From assembly GCA_965649545.1 (NCBI GenBank), contig CBFGLF010000009.1, forward strand, positions 1-24,184: 24,184 bases of DNA, written 5' to 3'. The position numbers and the translations under genes are program-made. This DNA comes from CABHOJ01 sp965649545. Lineage in GTDB: Bacteria > Pseudomonadota > Gammaproteobacteria > Burkholderiales > Methylophilaceae. A model generated the notes under the pieces. That model saw only the letters and a list, made by a program, of their open reading frames with translations. It had not been told where the DNA came from and did no database searches. The stretch's first letter is position 1. Every line of letters starts with the position of its first letter. This document shows, one piece after another, positions 15,687-23,669 of the stretch.

Positions 15687-16634
15687 ATGGCAATCAGGCA
15701 GGTGTGTGTCTTGGGTGGTTCGGGGTTCGTCGGCAGTGCGATCGTCCATCGATTGAGTGCGGCAGGGTATGACGTCAAGGTGCTGACTCGTCGGCGCGAA
15801 CGCGCCAAGCACCTGATCCTGCTGCCTTACGTGCAAGTCATCGAGTGCAACATCATGGATGACGCGGCGCTGTCGCAGCAGATCTCGGGGGTCGATGCCG
15901 TTATCAACCTGGTCGGCATCCTCCACGAGACCGGCAAGCTCAGTTTCAATGCCGTACATCACGAACTGGCGGAACGCGTCGCCAAACTGTGTCGTCGCCA
16001 CAAGGTGGCGCGGCTGCTACACATGAGCGCTTTGCAGGCCACCCCCGATGGCCCGAGCGCCTACCTGCGCTCGAAAGCGGCAGGGGAAGCGGCCGTGCTC
16101 GCCGAAGCCGGCGAGACCAGAGTCACCATCTTCCGGCCTTCCGTGGTCTTCGGCCGCGGTGATCGCTTCCTCAACCTGTTCGCCAACCTGGTGAAGCTCA
16201 TGCCGGTCGTCGCCTTGGCGAAGCCCGATGCCAGGTTCCAGCCGGTTTGGGTGGAGGATGTGGCGCAGGCATTCGTCAACAGTCTCGAGAACACGGCGAC
16301 CTACGGCAAGGTGTATGAGCTGGGTGGCCCACGCGTCTATACCCTGCGCGAACTGATCGAGTTCGTCATCTTCGTGCTGGGCAAGAAGCGCAAGGTGGTC
16401 GGCCTCAACGACAAGCTCTCCTATTACCAGGCCTATATGCTGGAGAAGATGCCGATCAAACTCATGACGCGCGATAACCTCGCCTCGATGGAAGTCGATA
16501 GCGTGGCGAGTGGCGAATTCCCGGCGGTGTTCGGTTTCAAGCCGACCGCCCTCGAGGCTGTGGTCCCCGAGTATCTTGCCAACGATACGCCGAGAGGCGC
16601 CTATGATAGGTTCCGTGGTCTAGCAGGTAGATAG
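15687..16634 (+). CDS. NAD(P)-binding atypical SDR, NDUFA9-like complex I-associated type
   Basis: The 315-residue protein is an atypical short-chain dehydrogenase. The Rossmann motif GGSGFVG is at residues 10-16, the NLVGILHE strand follows, and a YLRSK sequence (Tyr126, Lys130) fits the YxxxK catalytic pair. FRPSVVFGRGDRFLN and FQPVWVEDVAQAF are typical of the subgroup related to the mitochondrial complex I subunit NDUFA9 and to quinone-associated epimerase-like proteins. The substrate is unknown. A GAGGACAGGA site precedes the ATG. It is followed after a single base by cca, so the two are co-translated. The NDUFA9 label is recognition of sequence style; a different NmrA-like role is possible. 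Confidence 0.8.
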   Translation: MAIRQVCVLGGSGFVGSAIVHRLSAAGYDVKVLTRRRERAKHLILLPYVQVIECNIMDDAALSQQISGVDAVINLVGILHETGKLSFNAVHHELAERVAKLCRRHKVARLLHMSALQATPDGPSAYLRSKAAGEAAVLAEAGETRVTIFRPSVVFGRGDRFLNLFANLVKLMPVVALAKPDARFQPVWVEDVAQAFVNSLENTATYGKVYELGGPRVYTLRELIEFVIFVLGKKRKVVGLNDKLSYYQAYMLEKMPIKLMTRDNLASMEVDSVASGEFPAVFGFKPTALEAVVPEYLANDTPRGAYDRFRGLAGR

Positions 16635-16635
16635 G

Positions 16636-17844
16636 ATGAAGGTCTACCAGGTCGGTGGCGCAGTACGCGATGCCCTGCTTGGCCTGCCGGTCAAGGATAC
16701 CGACCACGTCGTAGTCGGCGCCACGCCGGAGCAGATGGAACAGCTGGGGTATCGCCCGGTCGGCAAGGATTTCCCCGTCTTCCTGCACCCCAAGACCAAT
16801 GAGGAATATGCACTTGCGCGCACCGAGCGCAAGACCGCCAAGGGGTACAAAGGCTTCCAGGTGTTCGCCTCGCCCGAGGTGACTTTGGAGGAGGACCTCG
16901 CGAGGCGCGACCTCACCATCAACGCCATCGCCCAGGATGCCGACGGCCAGTTGATCGACCCGTTCAACGGCCAGGCCGATATCCGGAGCAAGACCTTGCG
17001 CCACGTCAGTGACGCATTCATCGAAGACCCGGTACGTATCCTGCGCGCCGCCCGTTTCGCGGCACGCTTCACCGAATTCTCCGTGGCGCCCGAGACCATG
17101 CAGCTCATGAAACGCATGGTGACTGCGGGTGAGGTCGATGCACTGGTGGCTGAGCGCGTCTGGCAGGAGCTGTCCAAGGGCTTGATGGAAGCCAAGCCTT
17201 CGCGGATGTTCGAGGTCTTGCGTGAATGCGGCGCCCTGCAGCGGATATTTCCCGAACTCGACCGCCTCTGGGGGGTGCCGCAACCACCCCAGCATCACCC
17301 GGAGATCGATACCGGCGTGCATGTCATGATGGTCGTCGACTACGCCGCCTCCCGCCATTATTCGCTGCCGGTCAGGTTCGCCGCGTTGACGCATGACCTG
17401 GGCAAAGGCACGACGCCGAAGGATATCCTGCCGCGCCATATCGGCCATGAGGAGCGCAGCGTCAGTTTGTTGAAAGAAGTCTGCAAGCGCATGCGGGTGC
17501 CGAACGATTGCAAGGAATTGGCCCACATCGTCGCCAAGTTCCACGGCAAGGTGCATGCGGTATCGGAGATGCGTCCTGGGACGCTGGTGCAGTTCCTGCA
17601 GGATACGGATGCGATCCGGCAACCAAATCGTTTCAGGGAGTTCCTGCTCGCCTGCGAGAGCGACTCACGCGGGCGCACCGGCTACGAGGACAAACCTTTT
17701 CCCCAGGCGGAGCGTCTGTTGCAATTGCTCGAAGCGGTGATGCAGGTAGATGCCGGTGCGATCGCGCGGCAGTTCGACGATCCGGAGAAGATCCGCGCGG
17801 CGGTGTTCGAGGCCCGGGTGGACGCCGTCAAAGCCTTGCACTGA
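16636..17844 (+). CDS. cca: Multifunctional CCA-adding enzyme (tRNA nucleotidyltransferase with HD domain)
   Basis: Cca adds or repairs the 3' CCA end of tRNA using CTP and ATP without a template. The 402-residue protein has the class II nucleotidyltransferase head: VGGAVRD at residues 6-12, metal ligands Asp21 and Asp23 in KDTDH, the RRDLTINAIA motif, the DPFNGQADI strand, and the RILRAARFAARF helix. Downstream is an HD phosphohydrolase domain with THDLGKG (His253, Asp254), which in E. coli Cca has phosphatase and phosphodiesterase activity, so this is the full-length proteobacterial form. The start lies one base after the preceding stop. The gene converges with the diguanylate cyclase gene, with only 9 bp between the stops. 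Confidence 0.96.
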   Translation: MKVYQVGGAVRDALLGLPVKDTDHVVVGATPEQMEQLGYRPVGKDFPVFLHPKTNEEYALARTERKTAKGYKGFQVFASPEVTLEEDLARRDLTINAIAQDADGQLIDPFNGQADIRSKTLRHVSDAFIEDPVRILRAARFAARFTEFSVAPETMQLMKRMVTAGEVDALVAERVWQELSKGLMEAKPSRMFEVLRECGALQRIFPELDRLWGVPQPPQHHPEIDTGVHVMMVVDYAASRHYSLPVRFAALTHDLGKGTTPKDILPRHIGHEERSVSLLKEVCKRMRVPNDCKELAHIVAKFHGKVHAVSEMRPGTLVQFLQDTDAIRQPNRFREFLLACESDSRGRTGYEDKPFPQAERLLQLLEAVMQVDAGAIARQFDDPEKIRAAVFEARVDAVKALH

Positions 17845-17853
17845 TCTTGCCGG

Positions 17854-19305
17854 TCAGTCCGCGGTGCACACACGGTCGCGCCCGGATTCCTTGGCGCGAT
17901 AGAGTGCCTGGTCGGCCCTGCCGAACATCAGGGTGTTCGATTCCTCATCGCGATGTTCCGCTACCCCGAGACTGACAGTGATGGGGATGCTCTGCCCCGC
18001 ATGATCGATAGGCGTTTCCTTGACCGTCGTGCGGATGTGCTCGGCGATGATCTGTGCGCGGTTGAGGTCGCATCCCTTCATCAGCAGCAGGTATTCCTCT
18101 CCACCCCAGCGGCACAGGAAATCCGATTCTCGCAGGCAACCCTGGATCGTCTCGGCCAGGTGCTTGATCACCGCGTCACCGGCGAGATGGCCGTAGCGGT
18201 CGTTCACCTGCTTGAAATGGTCGATATCGATGAGGATCGCGGATAAAGGCTCCTGATTCCGTCTGGCCAGTTTCACCGCCTGGTCGGCGAACAATTCGCA
18301 GGCCTGGCGATTGGCGAGCCCGGTCAGCTTGTCCGTCGTCGCCATCTCCTCCAGTCGCCGCTGGTAGCGGTTGATGGTGATATTGGTCAGCGTCAGCACC
18401 ACCAGCGTCACCAGTCCGCACAAGGCAAGGTTCATGTAGAGCGTGCGCTTGATCTCGGCCAGCGCCTCATCCTCCATCTTCTCCACGAACAGGTACCAGT
18501 CGAGTTCCGGGATGAAGCGCACATTCAGCAAGTGTATGCGGCCGTCGCGCTTGTATTGATATGAGCCGCTCTGGTTCTTGAGGATGGTATCCGCCTGCGC
18601 CCGCAGGCCAGCGATACGCCTGATGTTGTCGCCAGGGCTGGTCTGGTGATTACTGTACAGCGCGACATCGCCTTTCAGGTCGACGAAATAGACGATGCGG
18701 TTGTAGCGCTCCTGATAACTGTCGATCAATTTGCGCACCGCATCGACGGTCAGGCCGATACCGGCAACGCCAAGGAATTTTTCCGCGTAATCGTAGACGT
18801 GGTAGTTGATGAAGATCGTGAGCGCGTCGCGGTTCGACTGGTCGGTATCGACGCTGATCTCATACGGCTGCTTCATGGCGCGCACCCGGTAATACCAGAC
18901 GTCATGCGCATCCTCTGTCGAGATCTGCTTCAGGATACCCTGGGGGTAATAGTAGTTATGGGTCTGCTCCGAGACATAGAAGCTGGCGAAGGTGCCGTAG
19001 CGTTTCTTGATCTCGTCCAGGTACTTGGTGATCTGCCCGACATCCTTTTCGCCGGCGATCACCCAATCCCGCAGGAAGGTGTCACTCGCCATCATCGAAG
19101 AGATGAAGGTTGGGCGCACCAGGTCCTTTTGGATCTCCGAATAGATATTGTCGGCCGTCAGCGGTAGTTCGTCACGGATGATGGATTGCCGGATGGTCTC
19201 CTTGGAGACGAAATAGCTGGCGAAGCTGGTGATGACGAAGCCCAGGCTCAACAGGACGCTGAGGGCGGTGATGAGCTTCTGTTTGTCGCCGGCAAGATGC
19301 TTCAT
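17854..19305 (-). CDS. Membrane-bound diguanylate cyclase with periplasmic sensor domain
   Basis: The 483-residue protein should make cyclic di-GMP from two GTP in response to an extracytoplasmic cue. It has a first membrane helix (about residues 11-33), a periplasmic region of about 250 residues that looks Cache-like, a second helix (about 291-313) and a C-terminal GGDEF domain from about residue 325. The active-site loop is GGEEY (401-405), a Tyr variant of GGEEF. RESD (392-395) lies exactly five residues before it, matching the RxxD inhibitory I-site, so feedback inhibition is expected. DKLTGLANR and DIDHFKQVNDRYGH are intact. I see no strong ribosome site before the ATG. The ligand is unknown. 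Confidence 0.9.
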   Translation of the reverse strand: MKHLAGDKQKLITALSVLLSLGFVITSFASYFVSKETIRQSIIRDELPLTADNIYSEIQKDLVRPTFISSMMASDTFLRDWVIAGEKDVGQITKYLDEIKKRYGTFASFYVSEQTHNYYYPQGILKQISTEDAHDVWYYRVRAMKQPYEISVDTDQSNRDALTIFINYHVYDYAEKFLGVAGIGLTVDAVRKLIDSYQERYNRIVYFVDLKGDVALYSNHQTSPGDNIRRIAGLRAQADTILKNQSGSYQYKRDGRIHLLNVRFIPELDWYLFVEKMEDEALAEIKRTLYMNLALCGLVTLVVLTLTNITINRYQRRLEEMATTDKLTGLANRQACELFADQAVKLARRNQEPLSAILIDIDHFKQVNDRYGHLAGDAVIKHLAETIQGCLRESDFLCRWGGEEYLLLMKGCDLNRAQIIAEHIRTTVKETPIDHAGQSIPITVSLGVAEHRDEESNTLMFGRADQALYRAKESGRDRVCTAD

Positions 19306-19394
19306 ATCTGATACTTATTCAACCACTTATGTTGCAAGTGTAGCGCAGATGAAGGGATTGGGGATGCTCTCGAGATTGCTAGGGGTAGTGAATA

Positions 19395-19413
19395 TGCCGG
19401 TGATTGACCGGCA
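19395..19413. repeat. Short dyad between slmA and the diguanylate cyclase gene
   Basis: A perfect 7-bp inverted repeat, TGCCGGT-gattg-ACCGGCA, lies in the 162-bp spacer (19306-19467) downstream of slmA and upstream of the cyclase start. No T-run follows on either strand, so it is not a standard intrinsic terminator. It could be an operator or RNA hairpin. Nothing else is clear in this spacer; no convincing sigma-70 promoter was found. Confidence 0.4.
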
Positions 19414-19467
19414 GCAAGTCGCCATGCGCGCCGTTCACTAAGGGACTAGAAGTTGCCGGGATTCTTT

Positions 19468-20025
19468 TTACCTCAGGATGCTCAATTGGGCCTGCAGAAA
19501 CTCCATCGGCTTGCGCTTGAATCCGCTCTTGGCGAACTGATGCCAGCGACCGATGACGTAGCAGATGATGAGGTTGGCTTGTGCTTCCGGCTCCAGCTTG
19601 CGGCCGGTTTGGGTTTCGGCGATACGCAGGCTTTGCTTCAGGGTGGATTCGACGCGGTCGAACAACTGGTTGATGCGCAGTTGCAGGCGGTCGTCTTCGT
19701 TGACCAACGCGTCGCCGATGAGTACGCGGGTCATGCCCGGATTCTTCTCCGCGAACATCAGCAGCACGGATACCACGCGTTGTACCTGGGCCAGGCCATC
19801 GGTCTCTTCCGAGGTGATCTTGTTGATCAGGCCGAACAGGGTCTGCTCGATGAATTCGATCAGGCCCTCGAACATCTGGGCCTTGCCGGCGAAGTGGCGG
19901 TAGAGCGCAGCTTCTGACACATCCAGTTTGGCGGCGAGCGATGCGGTGGTGATCTTTTCCCGCTTGGGGGATTCCAGCATCTTCGCCAGGGTCTCAAGGA
20001 TCTGTTGTTTGCGTTCACCTGCCAT
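19468..20025 (-). CDS. slmA: TetR-family nucleoid occlusion factor SlmA
   Basis: SlmA binds specific chromosomal sites and blocks FtsZ assembly over the nucleoid in gammaproteobacteria. The 185-residue protein has an N-terminal helix-turn-helix (ITTASLAAKLDVSEAALYRHFAGK, about residues 25-48) that matches the SlmA recognition region (VSEAALYRHF), then MFEGLIEFIEQTLFGLIN, NPGMTRVLIGDALV and DRLQLRINQLFDRVE, which align well with E. coli SlmA through the FtsZ-binding helices. An aaggaac site precedes the ATG. It lies 20 bp after the nucleotidase gene, so they are probably one operon. Whether it acts as a nucleoid occlusion factor in this lineage is inferred from homology. Confidence 0.88.
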   Translation of the reverse strand: MAGERKQQILETLAKMLESPKREKITTASLAAKLDVSEAALYRHFAGKAQMFEGLIEFIEQTLFGLINKITSEETDGLAQVQRVVSVLLMFAEKNPGMTRVLIGDALVNEDDRLQLRINQLFDRVESTLKQSLRIAETQTGRKLEPEAQANLIICYVIGRWHQFAKSGFKRKPMEFLQAQLSILR

Positions 20026-20045
20026 TTTATTGTTCCTTACTTATT

Positions 20046-20675
20046 CTAGATCGTGGTTCTCGTCAGTTCGAGCACGTTGCTGATACGTGCATCGACATAA
20101 TTCGGTTTGTGCATGCGTCGGGAGACCAGCACGGTTTTCATGCCCAGCCGTTTGGCGGTCATGAGGGCTTCCGGGTTATCTTCCAGCATCACGCAGTCCT
20201 GCGGTCTGGCCCGGATGGCGCGCAGCATGCGCGCGAATCCGCGGAACGAGGGCTTGGGGTGAAACCCGGAAGATTCCACGCTGAATATCTGGTCGAAGAG
20301 GCCTTCGATTCCCATCAGTTTCAGCACACGCAGAGCATACCCCATGGGCGCGTTAGTGAATACTACCTTACGCCCCGGAAGCCGCTGGATGCAGTGTCTG
20401 AGACGTTGGCTGCGCACGACCATCTGCGCCAGTTCCGGGAACTGATGGGTGATATGCAGGAAGTGGCGCGGGTCGATATCGTGGTGGCGCGTCAGGCCTT
20501 TCATCGTCGCGCCATACACCCGCCAGTAATGCCGGCGCAGGGCATGTGCGTCTTCCTCGTTGAGGTCGAGGTGGTCCATGATGTACTGCGTCATGGCCTG
20601 GTTCATGACCGGGAAGATATGGGCGGACGCATCGTGTAAGGTGTCGTCCAGATCGAATACCCAAATGCGGCTCAT
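20046..20675 (-). CDS. HAD-family pyrimidine 5'-nucleotidase
   Basis: The 209-residue protein is a haloacid-dehalogenase-type phosphatase similar to the yeast Sdt1/bacterial pyrimidine 5'-nucleotidases, which dephosphorylate UMP or CMP. Motif I is FDLDDTLHD (nucleophile Asp8, acid Asp10), motif II is VFTNA, motif III is the HPKP lysine, and motif IV is MLEDNPEA. A helical cap lies between motifs I and II (about residues 15-90). The start at 20675 gives MSRIWVFDLDDT, a natural N-terminus. It lies between argB and slmA on the same strand, a grouping I recognise from betaproteobacteria. Substrate choice is inferred from family; a broader nucleotide phosphatase role is possible. Confidence 0.85.
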   Translation of the reverse strand: MSRIWVFDLDDTLHDASAHIFPVMNQAMTQYIMDHLDLNEEDAHALRRHYWRVYGATMKGLTRHHDIDPRHFLHITHQFPELAQMVVRSQRLRHCIQRLPGRKVVFTNAPMGYALRVLKLMGIEGLFDQIFSVESSGFHPKPSFRGFARMLRAIRARPQDCVMLEDNPEALMTAKRLGMKTVLVSRRMHKPNYVDARISNVLELTRTTI

Positions 20676-20692
20676 AAATCCATGTTGAGGGC

Positions 20693-20776
20693 GAATCGCT
20701 GCGTTGCGTGCGTGCTCATTACTCGCCTATCTGTTCGCTACGGCGAGGAATGAGCGAGGCAGTCAACGCAGTATTC
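20693..20776. repeat. 84-bp imperfect palindrome between argB and the nucleotidase gene (REP-like)
   Basis: Nested inverted arms: gaat/attc at the ends, ctgcgttg (20699-20706) with caacgcag (20764-20771), and gctcattactcgcc (20714-20727) with ggcgaggaatgagc (20742-20755; 13 of 14 paired), around a 14-base loop tatctgttcgctac. It takes up most of the 123-bp spacer. No T-run follows on the argB strand. It looks like an extragenic palindromic element that may recur in the genome; a role in mRNA 3'-end protection of argB is plausible. Confidence 0.75.
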
Positions 20777-20798
20777 AGAGAAAAATGGAGAGCAAAAA

Positions 20799-21683
20799 TT
20801 ATTTGGCTTTGATCAGGGTGCCAACCCCTTCGTCCGTGAGGACTTCCAGCAGCAATGCATGCTCGACGCGACCGTCGATGATGTGCACCGACTTCACGCC
20901 GCTACGGGCGGCATCCAGCGCCGAGCTGATCTTGGGCAGCATGCCGCCGGAGAGGGTGCCGTCAGCCACCATGTCGTCGATCTGCTTCGGCGTGAGGCCG
21001 GTGAGCAGTTTGCCTTCCTTGTCCAGCACGCCCGGCGTATTGGTCAGCAGGATGAGCTTTTCTGCACCGAGGATCTCCGCCAGTTTGCCGGCGACGACAT
21101 CGGCGTTGATGTTGTAGGTCTCGCCTTCGGGGCCGACACCGATCGGGGCGATGACGGGGATGAAATCGCCGGTATCGAGGAATTCGATCAGGGTCGGGTC
21201 GATCGCGGTGACGTCACCGACCTGGCCGATATCGATGAACTCGCCAGGCAATTCCTTGTTCGCCATCATGAGCTTGGTGGCGTGGATGAAATTGCCGTCC
21301 TGCCCGGTGAGGCCGACGGCCTTGCCACCATGGCGGTTGATGAGATGCACGATCTCCTTGTTGACCTGGCCGCCGAGCACCATTTCGACGATGTCCATCG
21401 TCTCTTCATCGGTGACGCGCATGCCCTGGATGAATTCACCTTTCTTGCCGAGCCTGTCCAGCAGTTCATTGATCTGCGGGCCGCCGCCGTGGACGATGAC
21501 CGGGTTCATGCCGACGAGCTTGAGCAGCACGACATCGCTCGCGAAACATTCTTTCAGTTTCGGGTCGGTCATGGCGTTGCCACCGTACTTGATGACGATG
21601 GTCTTGTCGAAGAAGCGCTTGATGTAGGGCAGGGCTTCCGCGAGGGTATGGGCCTTTTGTGCGGCGGTGGTGTCGGTGAGCAT
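20799..21683 (-). CDS. argB: Acetylglutamate kinase (ArgB)
   Basis: ArgB phosphorylates N-acetylglutamate, the second step of arginine synthesis. The 294-residue product has an N-terminal helix (AEALPYIKRFFDK, about residues 15-27), IKYGGNAM at 31-38, the glycine loop HGGGPQI at 65-71, the TGQDGNFIHA strand, YNINADVVAG and the ILLTNTPGVLD nucleotide motif. The N-terminal helix is the hallmark of the hexameric, arginine-inhibited form in known structures, so feedback control is expected. The ATG at 21683 is chosen because MLTDTTAAQK is a normal N-terminus and agagag lies upstream; a TTG at 21698 would add five residues. It is transcribed divergently from fhs. Confidence 0.96.
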   Translation of the reverse strand: MLTDTTAAQKAHTLAEALPYIKRFFDKTIVIKYGGNAMTDPKLKECFASDVVLLKLVGMNPVIVHGGGPQINELLDRLGKKGEFIQGMRVTDEETMDIVEMVLGGQVNKEIVHLINRHGGKAVGLTGQDGNFIHATKLMMANKELPGEFIDIGQVGDVTAIDPTLIEFLDTGDFIPVIAPIGVGPEGETYNINADVVAGKLAEILGAEKLILLTNTPGVLDKEGKLLTGLTPKQIDDMVADGTLSGGMLPKISSALDAARSGVKSVHIIDGRVEHALLLEVLTDEGVGTLIKAK

Positions 21684-21736
21684 TGACTCTCTCTGCAAGT
21701 GAATGACTGCCGATATTTTACATGGATTGCAGGGAT

Positions 21737-21765
21737 TGATCGGCTGGAATTTCGATCGCCGATCA
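21737..21765. promoter_or_regulatory. Operator-like dyad in the argB-fhs divergent spacer
   Basis: A perfect 8-bp inverted repeat, TGATCGGC-N13-GCCGATCA, lies near the middle of the 161-bp intergenic region (21684-21844). The half-site centres are 21 bp apart, two helical turns, as expected for a dimeric regulator; the spacer contains a further CGATCG palindrome. On the argB strand a TAAAAT box (21715-21720) could be a -10 element. No clear promoter for fhs was identified. The dyad is plain; its function is inferred. Confidence 0.5.
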
Positions 21766-21844
21766 TGAAATGAAGTGAGACGAAAAACGGGTTACCTGCA
21801 CATGTAAAGCATGCGAGAATTGATTCAAACAGAGGGAGGAATGC

Positions 21845-23518
21845 ATGCCGAGTGATATCGAAATCGCCCAACAAGCCAAGCTCAAAAAAGTCAGCGAGAT
21901 CGCACAGCAACTCGGATTGGTGGAAGACTCGGTCGAGCACTACGGCCAGTACAAAGCCAAGATCGACCTCAAGCTGAATCCGCAACTTGCCGGGCGACCT
22001 GACGGTAAGCTGATCCTCGTCACCGCCATCAGTCCGACGCCAGCAGGCGAGGGCAAGACCACCACCACGGTCGGCCTCGGTGACGCGCTCAATCGTATCG
22101 GCAAGCAAGCCGTCGTCTGTCTGCGTGAACCTTCGATGGGCCCGGTCTTCGGCCTCAAGGGCGGCGCTGCCGGCGGCGGCCATGCGCAAGTGGTCCCGAT
22201 GGAGGACATCAACCTGCATTTCACGGGTGATTTCGCTGCCATCGCGCTGGCACACAATCTCCTCTCAGCGCTCATCGACAACCATATCCACCAAGGGAAC
22301 CCGCTCGGCATCGATCCGCGCCAGGTGACCTGGAAGCGCGTCATGGACATGAACGACCGTGCCTTGCGCCAGGTGGTCGTCGGTCTCGGCGGCAAGGTCA
22401 ACGGCCAGACGCGTGAAGACGGCTTCGATATCGTGGTCGCCTCCGAGGTCATGGCGATCTTCTGCCTGTCGGAATCGCTCAAGGACCTGAAGCAACGGCT
22501 GGGCAATATCGTCATCGGCTACAGCTACGCCGGTAAGCCGGTCACAGCCCGGGAGCTGAAGGCGCACGGCGCCATGGCCGTGCTGCTGAAAGATGCCATC
22601 AAGCCCAATCTGGTACAGACGCTGGAGCATACGCCGGCACTCATCCACGGCGGGCCGTTCGCCAACATCGCCCACGGTTGCAACTCCGTGATCGCGACCA
22701 AGCTCGGCCTGAAGCTTGGCGAGTATGTGGTGACCGAAGCGGGTTTTGGGGCCGACCTTGGCGCCGAGAAGTTCATCGATATCAAATGCCGTAAATCCGG
22801 GCTGCGTCCATCGGCCTGTGTGGTCGTCGCCACCATCCGTGCCTTGAAATATCACGGCGGCGTCGAAGTGGCGGAACTCGGCAAGGAAGACCTGCAGGCG
22901 CTTGAGCGAGGGCTCGCTAACCTGCACAAGCATGTGGAGAACGTGACCCAGCATTACGGCTTATCGTGCGTGGTCGCCATCAATCGGTTCAACAACGATA
23001 CCGATGCCGAACTGGCGCTGGTAAGGGAGCGATTGGCGAAGCAAGGGGTGAATGTCGTACTGGCCGAGCACTGGGCCAAGGGCGGCGCCGGAGCGGAAGA
23101 CCTGGCGCGCGAGGTCGTGAGATTGGTCGAAGCCAACGATCACCAGATGACCTTCGTCTACGATGACGCCGACACCTTATGGGAGAAGATGCGCAAGGTG
23201 GCGACCAAGGTCTATGGCGCAGCCGATATCTTCGCGCCTCGCCGCTTGCTGGTACAGATCGAGCAACTGCAGAACGAAGGTTATGGTCACTATCCCATTT
23301 GCGTCGCCAAGACCCAGTATTCCTTCTCCACCGATGCCACGGCGCGGGGTGCCGTCAAAGGCCATGTCATCAATGTGCGCGCTGTACGCTTGGCGGCTGG
23401 GGCCGAATTCATCGTCATGATCTGCGACGACATCATGACCATGCCAGGCTTGCCGAAGGAGCCTTGCGCTAATCGCATCGACATCGATGACGACGGCGTG
23501 GTCTCGGGATTGTTCTAG
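21845..23518 (+). CDS. fhs: Formate--tetrahydrofolate ligase (Fhs)
   Basis: Fhs makes 10-formyl-THF from formate, THF and ATP, feeding one-carbon units to purine and formyl-Met-tRNA synthesis. The 557-residue length fits the family. The nucleotide loop PTPAGEGKTTTTVGL has its lysine at residue 71; REPSMGPVFGLKGGAAGGG, NLHFTGDFAAI, ALIDNHIHQGN, HGGPFANIAHG, TEAGFGADLGAEKF and the C-terminal MTMPGLPK follow in order. A strong GGGAGGA site lies before the ATG at 21845; another ATG at 21841 is out of frame. The gene stands alone and is followed by a convergent hsp20. No terminator of its own was seen; the hairpin at 23625-23640 has its T-run only for the opposite strand. Confidence 0.97.
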   Translation: MPSDIEIAQQAKLKKVSEIAQQLGLVEDSVEHYGQYKAKIDLKLNPQLAGRPDGKLILVTAISPTPAGEGKTTTTVGLGDALNRIGKQAVVCLREPSMGPVFGLKGGAAGGGHAQVVPMEDINLHFTGDFAAIALAHNLLSALIDNHIHQGNPLGIDPRQVTWKRVMDMNDRALRQVVVGLGGKVNGQTREDGFDIVVASEVMAIFCLSESLKDLKQRLGNIVIGYSYAGKPVTARELKAHGAMAVLLKDAIKPNLVQTLEHTPALIHGGPFANIAHGCNSVIATKLGLKLGEYVVTEAGFGADLGAEKFIDIKCRKSGLRPSACVVVATIRALKYHGGVEVAELGKEDLQALERGLANLHKHVENVTQHYGLSCVVAINRFNNDTDAELALVRERLAKQGVNVVLAEHWAKGGAGAEDLAREVVRLVEANDHQMTFVYDDADTLWEKMRKVATKVYGAADIFAPRRLLVQIEQLQNEGYGHYPICVAKTQYSFSTDATARGAVKGHVINVRAVRLAAGAEFIVMICDDIMTMPGLPKEPCANRIDIDDDGVVSGLF

Positions 23519-23616
23519 ACCAAGTCGCTACGTGGGCGAATGCCGGTGGTGCATGAATCTGCATCCCGCTCGCTGGCTTAAAGGCATGGTCGCTTTCAGT
23601 TGATGTGAAACCTGAT

Positions 23617-23640
23617 AAAAAAAAGCGGCCCGAAGGCCGC
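23617..23640 (-). terminator. Intrinsic terminator of hsp20
   Basis: On the minus strand a GC-only 6-bp stem, gcggcc-ttcg-ggccgc, with the very stable TTCG tetraloop is followed at once by eight T (the A-run at 23617-23624 on the plus strand). It starts 29 bases after the hsp20 stop. Facing fhs, the same hairpin has no T-run, so it would act mainly on hsp20. Confidence 0.93.
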
Positions 23641-23669
23641 GAGTCGAGGAGAAAAGCGATGTCTGAGGA

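Noticed and set aside
19395..19413. Hairpin after slmA as an intrinsic terminator
   Set aside because: The stem is good but no T-run follows on the minus strand; kept only as a dyad.
20693..20776. The large palindrome as an argB terminator
   Set aside because: On the argB strand no run of T follows the arms, so standard intrinsic termination is not supported.
21841..21843. ATG at 21841 as the fhs start
   Set aside because: It is out of frame with the Fhs reading frame; the ATG four bases later is in frame and well spaced from GGGAGGA.
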